The notes beneath the pieces were generated by a model, which had not been told where the DNA came from, searched no databases, and worked only from the letters and a program-made list of their open reading frames with translations. Shown here in pieces: positions 26,388 to 35,908 of a stretch of DNA of 64,000 nucleotides (positions within the stretch are counted from its first letter, which is position 1; each line of letters begins with the position of its first letter). This DNA comes from RFSX01 sp965248155 (GTDB lineage: Bacteria > Bacteroidota > Bacteroidia > Chitinophagales > Saprospiraceae): assembly GCA_965248155.1 (NCBI GenBank), contig CBDFIO010000002.1, positions 1,612,001 to 1,676,000 of the forward strand. The letters run 5' to 3'. The position numbers were made by a program, and so were the translations under genes.

Positions 26388-27617
26388 CTAAAATTTACTC
26401 GCAATAAGTAAATTGATATCCTGATATTTCAGTCCAAATTTTTTACTTAAGTACTCGTTCGTAAGACACCCTTTGTACGCATATACACCATTGCGAACTC
26501 CGGTACTTCCATATAAAAGGCCTTCTACTGATCCGTATTTACCGGCTTTGATTAGCAGTGGAGTAATAATATTACTGATTGCAACTGATGCAGTACGAGG
26601 AACTTTTGAAGCTATGTTGGGAACGCCATAATGCACAACTCCATGCTTGATTTTAGTTGGAGAACTATGCGAGGTTACTTCTGATGTCTCTATACATCCT
26701 CCTTGATCGATACTCACATCAATGATTACGGCTCCACTTTTCATTTTTGAAACCATGTCTTCAGTTACTAATATGGGAGATCTGCCTGTCTTGGAATGTA
26801 CCGCACCAATTACTACATCAGCACTAATTAATTGATAGCCTAAATAGACAGGATTAAAAGTTGATGTATGGAGATGTCGTCCTATTATATTCTGAATACG
26901 CATTAACTTATCAATATCGCTATCAAAAATACGGACTGATGCTCCAAGGCCTAAGGCTGTTTTGGTAGCAAATTCACCAACTACTCCTGCTCCTAATATA
27001 ACTACTTTAGCAGGTGGTACGCCTGAAACACCTCCTAACAAAACTCCTCTTCCCCCTTGGCTGTAACTTAATAATTCCGCCGCAGTGAATACTGAAGCCA
27101 TTCCTGCTATTTCGCTCATTATTCTTACTAGTGGAAATGTACCTTTTTCACCTTTTAGATATTCCATAGCAAGAGCGATTACTCTTTTCTTCTTTAGCGC
27201 CTGCAAATACTCATCGGTCATATTGGGTAATATAATCGGTGAAATGAGTACTTGATTGGAATGCAACAGATCTATTTCATCTAAGGTAGGAGGAGAAACT
27301 TTAACGACAATATCTGAATTAAAGATTTCCTTTTTGTCTTTACTTATGACAGCACCAGATTCCGAATAATCATGGTCAGTATAATTTGATCTTTTTCCCG
27401 CACCAGATTGAATCAGAACTTTATGTCCATATCCTACCAAAGTACGTATGGAGTTCGGAACAAGAGAAATTCTGTTTTCATCGCCGCCATGCTCTTTTGG
27501 GATACCAATGGTTATTTCTTTACTACCTGTACTTACGGCAAGTACTTCGGCTTGGGTCTGATATTGACCTTCCGTAAAAAAATCGGAAAAACTTATATTT
27601 TTTCCTTGATCAGCCAT
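26388..27617 (-). CDS. ald: Alanine dehydrogenase family protein (Bacteroidota type)
   Basis: 409 residues. The substrate-binding half has IPKEHGGDENRISLVP (conserved Lys and Arg) and VVKVSPP (Lys). The Rossmann half has VVILGAGVVGEFATKTALGLG and ends VSIDQGGCIETS with the conserved Asp, then HYGVPNI. It would interconvert alanine and pyruvate with NAD. The His that classic Ald enzymes carry after the VLISPI strand (LHLA) is Ile in this protein, a difference seen as usual for the Bacteroidota branch, so the exact reaction is inferred. The next gene upstream on the same strand is tsaE, 38 bp away. Confidence 0.8.
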   Translation of the reverse strand: MADQGKNISFSDFFTEGQYQTQAEVLAVSTGSKEITIGIPKEHGGDENRISLVPNSIRTLVGYGHKVLIQSGAGKRSNYTDHDYSESGAVISKDKKEIFNSDIVVKVSPPTLDEIDLLHSNQVLISPIILPNMTDEYLQALKKKRVIALAMEYLKGEKGTFPLVRIMSEIAGMASVFTAAELLSYSQGGRGVLLGGVSGVPPAKVVILGAGVVGEFATKTALGLGASVRIFDSDIDKLMRIQNIIGRHLHTSTFNPVYLGYQLISADVVIGAVHSKTGRSPILVTEDMVSKMKSGAVIIDVSIDQGGCIETSEVTSHSSPTKIKHGVVHYGVPNIASKVPRTASVAISNIITPLLIKAGKYGSVEGLLYGSTGVRNGVYAYKGCLTNEYLSKKFGLKYQDINLLIASKF

Positions 27618-27655
27618 GATGTTGATTCATACAAACTATAAATTAAATAGAATAA

Positions 27656-28075
27656 TCAGACAAGTGTAATTTTCCTCATATTATTTTGCTGATGTTCAAT
27701 TTTGATAACATGATAGGGTTCATCAATATAATCTCGAATTAATTGGGGCCATTCGATAAAACAATAACTCCCAGAGTATAATATTTCTTCAATTCCTAAT
27801 TGAAATGCTTCTTGTGCATCTTTAAGTCTATACAGGTCAATATGATACATATTATCGTCACCCGAATTATAAACATTGATAATTGCATAGCTGGGACTAC
27901 TTACTTGATCTTTTGTTCCAAATTGATTTACTAATGCTTTAATTAAAGTTGTTTTGCCTGCCCCAAGCTCGCCAATAAATAATATGATTGGATGATGTAT
28001 GTCTTTTATAATTGATTCTGATAAAGAATCAAGAGTATCAATACTTTCTGAGTAATAGGTTTTTTCTTTTTTCAT
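27656..28075 (-). CDS. tsaE: tRNA threonylcarbamoyladenosine biosynthesis ATPase TsaE
   Basis: 139 residues, normal size. Walker A is GELGAGKTT; the conserved SPSYAIINVY and the DLYRL segment follow, then FIEWPQL. TsaE is the ATPase that resets the TsaB-TsaD complex when it adds t6A to position 37 of ANN-decoding tRNAs. It acts in the cytoplasm. Divergent from the sensor kinase at 28140; same strand as ald. Confidence 0.92.
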   Translation of the reverse strand: MKKEKTYYSESIDTLDSLSESIIKDIHHPIILFIGELGAGKTTLIKALVNQFGTKDQVSSPSYAIINVYNSGDDNMYHIDLYRLKDAQEAFQLGIEEILYSGSYCFIEWPQLIRDYIDEPYHVIKIEHQQNNMRKITLV

Positions 28076-28139
28076 TCAAGATCAATAAAAGATAATTCTA
28101 TCTTCATTTTGACGTTTAAGAAAATGTCTAATTCAATTT

Positions 28140-29297
28140 ATGGAAATTTATAAAAATAGTTCCCGTTGGAAGATCTTATTAGCTGGTATGGGTTTAGTGA
28201 TTGTCCTCATTACAATGCTCTATAGCCAGTACCTTGCCAAAAATCTAGCTGAACGTGAATTAAACATGGTGAAACTATATGCAGAAGCCCTGACTTCTGT
28301 AGTTACCAATCAGGATGAAAACACAAGTACGGATTTATTAGTTCTGGAAAGATTAGGAACTATTCCAATTATTATGGAGGCTGATAATGGAAAGTTACAA
28401 GGGACAAACTATGGAAATGGGAAGGACGATAATGAAGAATTTCTATTATCCCGAAAGGAACAAATAATAAAACGGGGTTATGATCCCATCAAAGGACCTG
28501 GCGGATATGCTAACTGGATCTACTATGAAAATTCAAAAACTTTCCAGCTTATTTCAATGTTCCCAATTGCTCAGATTTTATTATTAGGCACATTCGTTAT
28601 TTTCGGATATTTCGTTTTATCAAGTTCTAGAAAAGCGGAGCAAAACAGAGTATGGGTCGGAATGGCAAAAGAAACTGCTCACCAATTAGGAACTCCCATT
28701 TCTGCAATTATTGGGTGGATCGAACACTTGAAAGATATTTCTTTAAACAATCCCGACCAGTTAGAAGTTGTACATGAACTGAGAAACGATGTTAAGCGTC
28801 TCGAGTTGATCGCAGATCGCTTTTCTAAAATAGGATCCAAACCCGCTTTGGAAAAAAAGAATTTAGTTGAAGAATTAAATGATTGTATAAAATATATGCA
28901 GAGAAGAGCTTCCCATAAAATTGAGTTTGTTTTTACTCAACATGATGATGAAGCTATCTTTGCGAATATAAATTCACATCTTTTTGACTGGGTTGTAGAA
29001 AATATATTAAGAAATGCTTTAGATGCCATGGAAGATGAGGGTCAAATTAAAGCCAGTATTGAAACCTCCCACCATATGGTTAATATTGACCTTTCAGATT
29101 CCGGTAAAGGTATCGTTGCAGGTAACCATAAAAGAATTTTTATACCTGGGTTTACCACTAAAAAAAGGGGGTGGGGTTTAGGTTTATCATTAGCTAAGAG
29201 AATAATTGAAAATTATCATAACGGTAAAATATTTGTTAAAAGTTCAAAACCAAATGAAGGAACAACGTTTACTATACAAATTCCGGAAGCTCTATAG
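28140..29297 (+). CDS. Membrane sensor histidine kinase
   Basis: 385 residues. Two membrane segments (about 11-31 and 140-160) frame a sensor region of about 105 residues with no known fold name visible. The H-box is MAKETAHQLGTPISAIIGW with the phospho-acceptor His181. ATP-binding boxes follow: NILRNALDAM (N), DSGKGI (G1) and GFTTKKRGWGLGL (F/G2). No receiver domain and no adjacent response regulator are present, so this is an orphan kinase. Its last 44 bp overlap the start of the TonB receptor gene, which suggests coupled expression. Confidence 0.88.
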   Translation: MEIYKNSSRWKILLAGMGLVIVLITMLYSQYLAKNLAERELNMVKLYAEALTSVVTNQDENTSTDLLVLERLGTIPIIMEADNGKLQGTNYGNGKDDNEEFLLSRKEQIIKRGYDPIKGPGGYANWIYYENSKTFQLISMFPIAQILLLGTFVIFGYFVLSSSRKAEQNRVWVGMAKETAHQLGTPISAIIGWIEHLKDISLNNPDQLEVVHELRNDVKRLELIADRFSKIGSKPALEKKNLVEELNDCIKYMQRRASHKIEFVFTQHDDEAIFANINSHLFDWVVENILRNALDAMEDEGQIKASIETSHHMVNIDLSDSGKGIVAGNHKRIFIPGFTTKKRGWGLGLSLAKRIIENYHNGKIFVKSSKPNEGTTFTIQIPEAL

Positions 29298-31701
29298 AAT
29301 ATTGTTTTTTCTGTTTTTAAGTGCTAGTGGGATATCACAGGAAACCATTCAGATTGTAGATGATAATCACCTGCCACTAATTGGGGCTCTTTCACAATAT
29401 CAGAATAAACAGATGGTATCCGATGAAAATGGAATTATCGTTATTGAAGATGGCCTGAAAGCAACTACAAAAATTACTTTTTCATATATAGCTTGTAAAG
29501 AGCTCACAATTTCACTTAAAGAGATTAGAAAGAGAAAGAATGTAGTCCAACTTGAAGCAGAAGATGAAATGCTTGATGAAATAATAATTATTGGTAGAAC
29601 TGACAGCAGAAAATTCGAACTGCCGTATTCAGTTTCACGAATTAAAGCAAGTGAAATTTATAGTTCTCATGTACAAACATCCGCAGAAGCCGTAAAATTA
29701 AATGGCGCTGCCTATGTTCAAAAAAGCCAAATGGGAGGAGGATCTCCTATTCTTCGTGGGTTTGAAGCTAATAAGATATTACTTGTTGTTGATGGCGTAA
29801 GAATGAATAACGCCATATACAGGAATGGTCATTTACAAAATGCAATAACTGTTGATCCTGCAATTTTGCAACAAGTGGAATTGCTCTATGGTCCAGCTTC
29901 ATTGATGTATGGGAGTGATGCCCTGGGAGGAGTAATTCATTTCAGAACAAAATCCCCCTTGCTTAATTATGAAGAGACGGCCACATATAAACAATCTCTG
30001 ACTTCTCATATTAGATATAATTCAGCAAATCAGGAAAAAAGAATTCACTTAGACCACATGTTCTCAGGAAAAAAATTTGGTGTTCTAACCAGTATTTCAG
30101 GCAGTGACTATGATAACTTACGGTCGGGAAAAAATCAATCTGAAGAATACGAAGGATTTGGTTTAAGGAATAAATATGTGTCCCGGATAGATGGACAAGA
30201 TGTCATCATGGATAACGATGATCCTTATACTCAAATCGGTACAGCTTATAAACAAATCGATCTGTTACAAAAGTGGGTTTTTAAGCTTTCTCCAAAAATT
30301 AATCTCGATCTAAACCTACAATATTCAAGTTCAGGAGACGTGCCCAGATATGATAATCTTATTGAACAAAATAACGGAACATTCAAATATGCAGAATGGC
30401 ATTATGGCCCGCAAAAGAGATTGCTTATTTCTCCAAGGTTAAGTTTCAACGCTCCAACGGCCATATACGATAAGTTAATTGTTATTACATCTTTTCAGGA
30501 TATTAAAGAAGAAAGAGTATCTCGCTTACTGAATGTTGGTATACGTGAATCTCAACGTGAGGACGTAAATGTTATGGGATTTTCTGCAGATTTTCAAAAG
30601 CGCCTTACAAATACCCAAAGCATTTCTTATGGAATAGATGCCCATCACAATGAAGTATCCTCTTCAGCATTTCATGAGAATATATTAACTCAAGAAAAAG
30701 ATTTTTCAGCACTTACAAGATACCCCAGTGGTGGAAGCAGCATGACTAATTTTGGAGTTTATATGCAACACAATTGGAAAAATCAAGATTCTACATTCAA
30801 TTGGATAAATGGTTTAAGATGGAATTATCAGGAAGTTGAATTACGATATTCAAGTGATGACCCGATTGCCTGGCCGGCATATTTCTACGATGGTATTGAA
30901 AGTGAGGATAGAGCAGTTGTAGGAATGACAGCTGTTAATTATGAAAAAGGAGATTTTTCAGCTCGACTTATAACCGGTACCGCATTTAGATCTCCAAATG
31001 TAGATGACCTGGCTAAAATTCGAATTAACAGTAATGAGATAACTGTGCCTAACCCCGAGCTTGAATCCGAAAATGTTTGGAATTCAGAGTTAAGTCTTGT
31101 TTATGAGAAGCGGGGCTTCAAAATAGGATTTACTGCTTACTACACGAGCATATCTGAGGCCATCATTCGCGAACCTTTCCAACTTCCTGATAGCTCAAGT
31201 ATCTTTATAAGCAACAATGATACATTACTCGTCACAGGTAATGTAAATGCAGAGACAGGTACTGTCAAAGGAATCTCTGTCCATATAGATATTGATTTAA
31301 ATCACAAATTAAACCTGTTTAGTTCAATCAGTTTTCAAAAAGGAAATTCTGAAAATGAAGCCGGAGTCAAAGTTCCATTAGGTCATATCCCTCCTACTTA
31401 TGCGTTCACCAAGTTAAGTTATGAAGAAGGTCCTTTCAACTTTCAATTGCTATGGAGATATAATGGATGGAAACGGATTGAAGATTTTGGAGGAAGTGTA
31501 GATAATCCTGATCTTGCAACTATAGATGGTAGTCCTTCATGGAGCAATTACAGCTTTAATACAATGTGGACAATTAATAGGAAAGCGAGTCTTTCACTTG
31601 CAGTAAACAATATTCTTGACAGACATTACAGACCTTTTTCATCTGGATTAAGCGCTCCTGGCAGACATCTTTCAGCAAGTTTTAGGTATTTGGTTATATG
31701 A
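29254..31701 (+). CDS. TonB-dependent outer-membrane receptor
   Basis: 815 residues from ATG 29254, the start chosen because a signal peptide follows (FRKLYRILFFLFLSASGISQ). A frame-open ATG at 29206 adds 16 residues ahead of it. A short carboxypeptidase-like beta domain (about 25-90) comes first. The plug follows (MLDEIIIIGRT; GGGSPILRGFEANKILLVVD; LYGPASLMYGSDALGG), then the 22-strand barrel ending RPFSSGLSAPGRHLSASFRY. Aromatic C-terminus is as expected. It is close to the heme/siderophore/cobalamin-type receptor group; substrate unknown. The start lies inside the sensor-kinase gene. Confidence 0.88.
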   Translation: MKEQRLLYKFRKLYRILFFLFLSASGISQETIQIVDDNHLPLIGALSQYQNKQMVSDENGIIVIEDGLKATTKITFSYIACKELTISLKEIRKRKNVVQLEAEDEMLDEIIIIGRTDSRKFELPYSVSRIKASEIYSSHVQTSAEAVKLNGAAYVQKSQMGGGSPILRGFEANKILLVVDGVRMNNAIYRNGHLQNAITVDPAILQQVELLYGPASLMYGSDALGGVIHFRTKSPLLNYEETATYKQSLTSHIRYNSANQEKRIHLDHMFSGKKFGVLTSISGSDYDNLRSGKNQSEEYEGFGLRNKYVSRIDGQDVIMDNDDPYTQIGTAYKQIDLLQKWVFKLSPKINLDLNLQYSSSGDVPRYDNLIEQNNGTFKYAEWHYGPQKRLLISPRLSFNAPTAIYDKLIVITSFQDIKEERVSRLLNVGIRESQREDVNVMGFSADFQKRLTNTQSISYGIDAHHNEVSSSAFHENILTQEKDFSALTRYPSGGSSMTNFGVYMQHNWKNQDSTFNWINGLRWNYQEVELRYSSDDPIAWPAYFYDGIESEDRAVVGMTAVNYEKGDFSARLITGTAFRSPNVDDLAKIRINSNEITVPNPELESENVWNSELSLVYEKRGFKIGFTAYYTSISEAIIREPFQLPDSSSIFISNNDTLLVTGNVNAETGTVKGISVHIDIDLNHKLNLFSSISFQKGNSENEAGVKVPLGHIPPTYAFTKLSYEEGPFNFQLLWRYNGWKRIEDFGGSVDNPDLATIDGSPSWSNYSFNTMWTINRKASLSLAVNNILDRHYRPFSSGLSAPGRHLSASFRYLVI

Positions 31702-31875
31702 CTTATATCCCCTTTTTGGGTAATAAACTATATATAGAATTTAACAATTCGATATTTAAAGCTTTAATCTTAGGTTAAAAAGGAACAAGAATTAAATCAT
31801 TCAGCTACATTTGCGGTACTTAGTATGAGGTCTTATGAGAATAGAACTCAATTTTAAATTAATAAAAAATAAAAG

Positions 31876-32391
31876 ATGAAAATTACTCGATTTAAAACAC
31901 TTACTTTTCTAATAGTGTTTCTTATGGTCGCTGTTTCAATGAATGCACAGAAATTCGGTTATTTGAATTCAGCATTACTTCTTTCTGAATTACCCGAAGT
32001 AAAGGCAGCTGATAGTGAATTGGAAACTTATCAAACTCAGCTTGTAGCTGCAGGCGAACAAATGGTAAAGTCCTTTGAGACTAAATATCAAAAATATGTT
32101 CAAGAGGCCAATGATGGTGTTTTATCACAAGTTCAAATGCAACAGAAAGAAGGAGAACTAGGACAGGAACAACAAAAGATACAGCAATATGAAGTAGAAG
32201 TCCAGCAGAAACTATTAAAGAAAAGGGAAGATTTGTATCAGCCTATCCTGGATAAAGTGAAGACTGCTTTAGAAGCCATTGGACAAGAAAATGGATTCAT
32301 AATGATTTTTGATGCAAGCAATGGAGTAATTCTTCATGCCAACCAAGGAGATGATGTGATGGAATTGGTAAAAGCGAAATTGGGCATCTAA
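31876..32391 (+). CDS. OmpH/Skp-family periplasmic chaperone
   Basis: 171 residues. Signal peptide up to SMNAQ, then KFGYLNSALLLSELPEVKAA, a long charged coiled-coil arm (about residues 55-115) and a C-terminal beta segment (MIFDASNGVILHAN). This is the Skp/OmpH fold that holds unfolded outer-membrane proteins on their way to BamA. A TACATTTG at 31806-31813 could be a -7 element, but no -33 match was found. A strong terminator follows. Confidence 0.88.
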   Translation: MKITRFKTLTFLIVFLMVAVSMNAQKFGYLNSALLLSELPEVKAADSELETYQTQLVAAGEQMVKSFETKYQKYVQEANDGVLSQVQMQQKEGELGQEQQKIQQYEVEVQQKLLKKREDLYQPILDKVKTALEAIGQENGFIMIFDASNGVILHANQGDDVMELVKAKLGI

Positions 32392-32413
32392 GAAAAGAAT
32401 CCAATAATATATT

Positions 32414-32447
32414 AAAGCAGCTCAATGGTTTATCGGGCTGCTTTTTT
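32414..32447 (+). terminator. Intrinsic terminator of the OmpH/Skp gene
   Basis: 8-bp stem AAAGCAGC / GCTGCTTT with a 15-base loop, followed by TTTATT. It lies 22 bp after the ompH stop and abuts the convergent helicase gene. Confidence 0.8.
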
Positions 32448-33648
32448 ATTTTCTTCCCTTTTTTCGATAATTCTTCTTGAATGATCTCCTCTTGAAATTT
32501 AATTGCCATTCTGGTGATGGTCCGAATTCTTCAGGAACATTCATTTTAATTATTTCCCTTTCAATAAGTTTTTCGATAGAAGAAAAAGATCTCATATCAT
32601 CAGGATTAATTAATGTAATTGCAACTCCTGATGTATCCGCTCTAGCTGTTCTTCCAATTCTATGGACATAATCCTCGGCATCTCTGGGAACATCATAATT
32701 TATCACAAGGTTGATGTCCTTAATGTCAATTCCCCGGCTTATGACATCTGTGGCCACTAATATTCTGATCTTTCTAGCTTTAAAATCCAATAGGACTTCT
32801 TCTCTTTGCTTTTGATCAAGATCTGACGAAATGCTTTTCGCTTTTAAACCCTTTTTATTTAACGCTGATACAATTTTTGAAACGTTTTTCTTGGTTGAAG
32901 AAAAAATAATTATGCTTCTATAATTCGGTTTATCTTTTATCAGTTTTTGAAGCAATTTGACTTTCTGTTCATCATAACATAGGTAGGTCGCTTGTAAGAT
33001 CTTTTCTGCGGGTTTTGACATCGCAATACTTATGTGCTTCGGATTCTTTAATATCTTTCTACTAAGCTTTATTATTTTATCCGGCATCGTGGCGCTAAAT
33101 AATAATGTCTGCCTATCTTCAGGAAGCTGATTGATTATTGTGATTATATCCTCATAAAATCCTATGTCCAACATCCTGTCGGCTTCATCTAGGATAAGGT
33201 ATTTAATGGTGTCGCAGCTTAAATGCTTGTTTTGCATAAAGGACATAAGTTTACCCGGAGTGGCAACTACAATATGTACCCCTTTTACCAATGCTTTTTT
33301 CTGTCCCTCCCAATCCATTCCATCACCACCACCGTACAAAGGAATTGAAGAAATATTGGTCGTATATGAAAACCCTTGTATTTGCTGATCGATCTGCAGG
33401 GCTAATTCTCTGGTAGGGACAATAATTAATACCTGTGTGTTTTCAGTTTTTTCACGTGAAATCTTGTCTAAAATCGGCAATAAAAATGCTGCTGTTTTAC
33501 CGGTTCCTGTTTGTGCAGACGCTAATAAATCTCGTCCTTCGATTATTTCAGGTATCGCTTGTTCCTGTATCGGAGTAGCATTTTCAAATCCCATATAAAA
33601 TAAGGCGTCCAATATTATGTCACTAAATCCAAATTCCTCAAATTTCAT
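32446..33648 (-). CDS. rhlE: DEAD-box RNA helicase (RhlE-like)
   Basis: 400 residues. Motifs in order: Q-motif (FENATPIQEQA), I (ASAQTGTGKT), Ia (PTRELALQ), II (LDEADRML), III (SATMP), IV-V (IIIFSSTKKN; ATDVISRGIDI) and VI (YVHRIGRTAR). The C-terminal tail is short and basic (KRRSFKKNYRKKGRK), typical of RhlE-type proteins for RNA binding. It unwinds RNA in ribosome assembly or decay. It lies 11 bp downstream of ligA on the same strand. Confidence 0.92.
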   Translation of the reverse strand: MKFEEFGFSDIILDALFYMGFENATPIQEQAIPEIIEGRDLLASAQTGTGKTAAFLLPILDKISREKTENTQVLIIVPTRELALQIDQQIQGFSYTTNISSIPLYGGGDGMDWEGQKKALVKGVHIVVATPGKLMSFMQNKHLSCDTIKYLILDEADRMLDIGFYEDIITIINQLPEDRQTLLFSATMPDKIIKLSRKILKNPKHISIAMSKPAEKILQATYLCYDEQKVKLLQKLIKDKPNYRSIIIFSSTKKNVSKIVSALNKKGLKAKSISSDLDQKQREEVLLDFKARKIRILVATDVISRGIDIKDINLVINYDVPRDAEDYVHRIGRTARADTSGVAITLINPDDMRSFSSIEKLIEREIIKMNVPEEFGPSPEWQLNFKRRSFKKNYRKKGRK

Positions 33649-33659
33649 AATGCTATTCC

Positions 33660-35780
33660 TTAGTTATTTTTAAACTTGTTTAGGATATCTATAAATTCCT
33701 TTTCTGTTAAAATCTGAACACTTCCCAGTGTTTGTGCTTTCTTAAGTTTTGATCCCGCCTTTTCTCCCACAACCAGAATATTCAAATTAGAGCTTACTGC
33801 GGATATGCTTTTTGCTCCAGCTGCTTCAGCTTTTGACTGGGCTTCTTTTCTACTCATTTCTGATAATGTTCCCGTAAACAAAATGGTTTTACCAATAAAT
33901 GGAGCACTATCGCTTACTACCAGTGGCCTGTCCTCTTCAGTTTGTCTTGTATTAAGTTCATAAGATTCCATTTTTCGAAGAATCTCTATGTTCTCGGCAA
34001 TAGAAAAATATTCCATTACATTTTCCGCAACAACAGGCCCAATATCTTTTATCTCAATAAAATTTTCTTCAGTCCAGTCACTAAGATCAAAAATCGAGTC
34101 AATATGCTGCGCAATAAGCTTACTCGCCTTTATTCCAAGGTGATGAATACTCAAACTTACTAAAAGTCGACCTAACGAATTGTGTTTTACTTTTTCAATC
34201 GCTTGTTGAAGTTTCGTTGAAGACTTTTTACCAAAACCGTCTAACTCCGCAATAGCCTCATAGTTCAAGTTATATACATCACTGATATCTGAAATCCATC
34301 CCAGTTCATAAAACTTCTCAACATAGGATTTTCCAAATCCATCGATATTCATAGCCGATTTAGAAACATGAAAAATAATCCTTTGAAGAATTTGAGCCCT
34401 ACATTGATAATAATTCATACATCGCCATGCCGCTTGATCTTCACTTTTAGACAATACAGTTTCACAAGAAGGGCACAGTGTCGGGAAATTAATTTTCTTT
34501 TCTTTTCCTGTTCTTATATCATCTAAAGATTTAACAACATAAGGGATAACATCCCCTGCCCTTTCTATAATTACTTTATCATTTATTCTAAGGTCTTTTT
34601 GCTTAATAAATTCCTCGTTGTGCAGAGAAATTGATGATACCGTGACACCAGCCAAATGAACGGGTTCTACTTTTGTTACTGGAGTTATTGCCCCAGTCTT
34701 TCCTACTTGAAATTCAACATCTAATAAAGTTGTTGTTGCCTGTTTTGCTTTAAACTTAAACGCAATTGCCCATCTGGGTTGATGAGCTGTTGATCCACAT
34801 TTATCCTGTAGAATAAAATCATCCAATTTAATTACGGCTCCGTCTATTTCATAATTGTACTTATCTCTATTTAATTCCCAAGCTTGACTTGCATCAATAG
34901 CTTCCTTAATATTCTTACATTTTTGCTTTTCTTTCTTTGGAATTTTGAATCCCAAGTCTCCGAGAATTTCCATTGTACGGCTGTGGCTTTCAAACTGAGA
35001 GAGAACATCCCTACCATCTTTATCCAATGCAACTGCCATTTGGAAAACAAAAACTTCAAGTTTTCTTTTTCTCGTTTCATTGGCATCCTTTGTTCTCAAT
35101 CCTCCTGTAGCTGCATTGCGGGGATTGGCATAAAGAACTAATCCTTCCTTTTCCCGGACTGCGTTAATTTTTGCAAAGTTGTCTCTTGCGATAACCGCTT
35201 CCCCTCTGAGTTCTGCTGTATGAATATTGTACTTGGCAAAATCTGCGGATAAAGGAACAGAAGATATTGCCTTTGCATTGGGAGTCATTTCCTCTCCCTC
35301 TATGCCATTTCCTCTGGTAGCCGCCCGTGTTAAAAGATTATTTTTGTAAACTAATGAAATACTCCCTCCATCTAACTTTGGTTCAACAAAATAATCAATA
35401 GGCCCTTCTTCTATAAGACATAGTTTTCTGATTTGTGCGTCAAGGTCAATCAAATCCTCCTCACCATATGAATTCGCTAAAGACAGCATCGGACTCAAAT
35501 GTTTTACTGAAGTAAAATCACTTTTAAGATCACTTGATACTCTCTGGCTTGGAGAATCTGCTCTTTTATTCTCTGGATATTCGTCCTCCAGGATTTTAAG
35601 CTTATCAAATAATTGGTCATACTCAAAATCAGATATTACTGCGCTATTGTCTACATAATATTTCCACTCATGAAAATGTAAGATTGAGATCAATTGATCA
35701 TAGTCAGAAATAGCAAGTGTGGCACTAAGAAATTCTTTAGTCTTTTCGTAATAATTAGCTTGTGATTTCTTTGAGTACAT
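33660..35780 (-). CDS. ligA: NAD-dependent DNA ligase
   Basis: About 706 residues from ATG 35778-35780; the frame stays open to ATG 35879 (739 residues). The inner start was chosen because it leaves 128 bp between the divergent ligA and glgB genes instead of 29. Domain order: Ia (YYVDNSAVISDFEYD), adenylation domain with active-site Lys in EPKLDGGS, OB fold, four-Cys zinc finger (CPSC ... CMNYYQC), helix-hairpin-helix repeats and a C-terminal BRCT domain (FIGKTILFTGTLSEMSRKEA). It seals nicks in replication and repair using NAD. Even with the inner start it has an N-terminal extension of about 20 residues over E. coli LigA. Confidence 0.93.
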   Translation of the reverse strand: MYSKKSQANYYEKTKEFLSATLAISDYDQLISILHFHEWKYYVDNSAVISDFEYDQLFDKLKILEDEYPENKRADSPSQRVSSDLKSDFTSVKHLSPMLSLANSYGEEDLIDLDAQIRKLCLIEEGPIDYFVEPKLDGGSISLVYKNNLLTRAATRGNGIEGEEMTPNAKAISSVPLSADFAKYNIHTAELRGEAVIARDNFAKINAVREKEGLVLYANPRNAATGGLRTKDANETRKRKLEVFVFQMAVALDKDGRDVLSQFESHSRTMEILGDLGFKIPKKEKQKCKNIKEAIDASQAWELNRDKYNYEIDGAVIKLDDFILQDKCGSTAHQPRWAIAFKFKAKQATTTLLDVEFQVGKTGAITPVTKVEPVHLAGVTVSSISLHNEEFIKQKDLRINDKVIIERAGDVIPYVVKSLDDIRTGKEKKINFPTLCPSCETVLSKSEDQAAWRCMNYYQCRAQILQRIIFHVSKSAMNIDGFGKSYVEKFYELGWISDISDVYNLNYEAIAELDGFGKKSSTKLQQAIEKVKHNSLGRLLVSLSIHHLGIKASKLIAQHIDSIFDLSDWTEENFIEIKDIGPVVAENVMEYFSIAENIEILRKMESYELNTRQTEEDRPLVVSDSAPFIGKTILFTGTLSEMSRKEAQSKAEAAGAKSISAVSSNLNILVVGEKAGSKLKKAQTLGSVQILTEKEFIDILNKFKNN

Positions 35781-35908
35781 TTCACTTATATGGTCTGTGA
35801 AATTAGGAATACTTTGCGACTTGCTGATAAGATCAAAAACTCTAGTTTTACTATACATTTTGTGATAGAAGTTGGGCAAGTATTGTATATTGAATTAAAT
35901 CCATAAAT

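Noticed and set aside
31806..31813. TACATTTG as a promoter of the ompH-like gene
   Set aside because: It fits the -7 consensus, but no TTG is found at the right distance upstream, so it was not listed as a feature.
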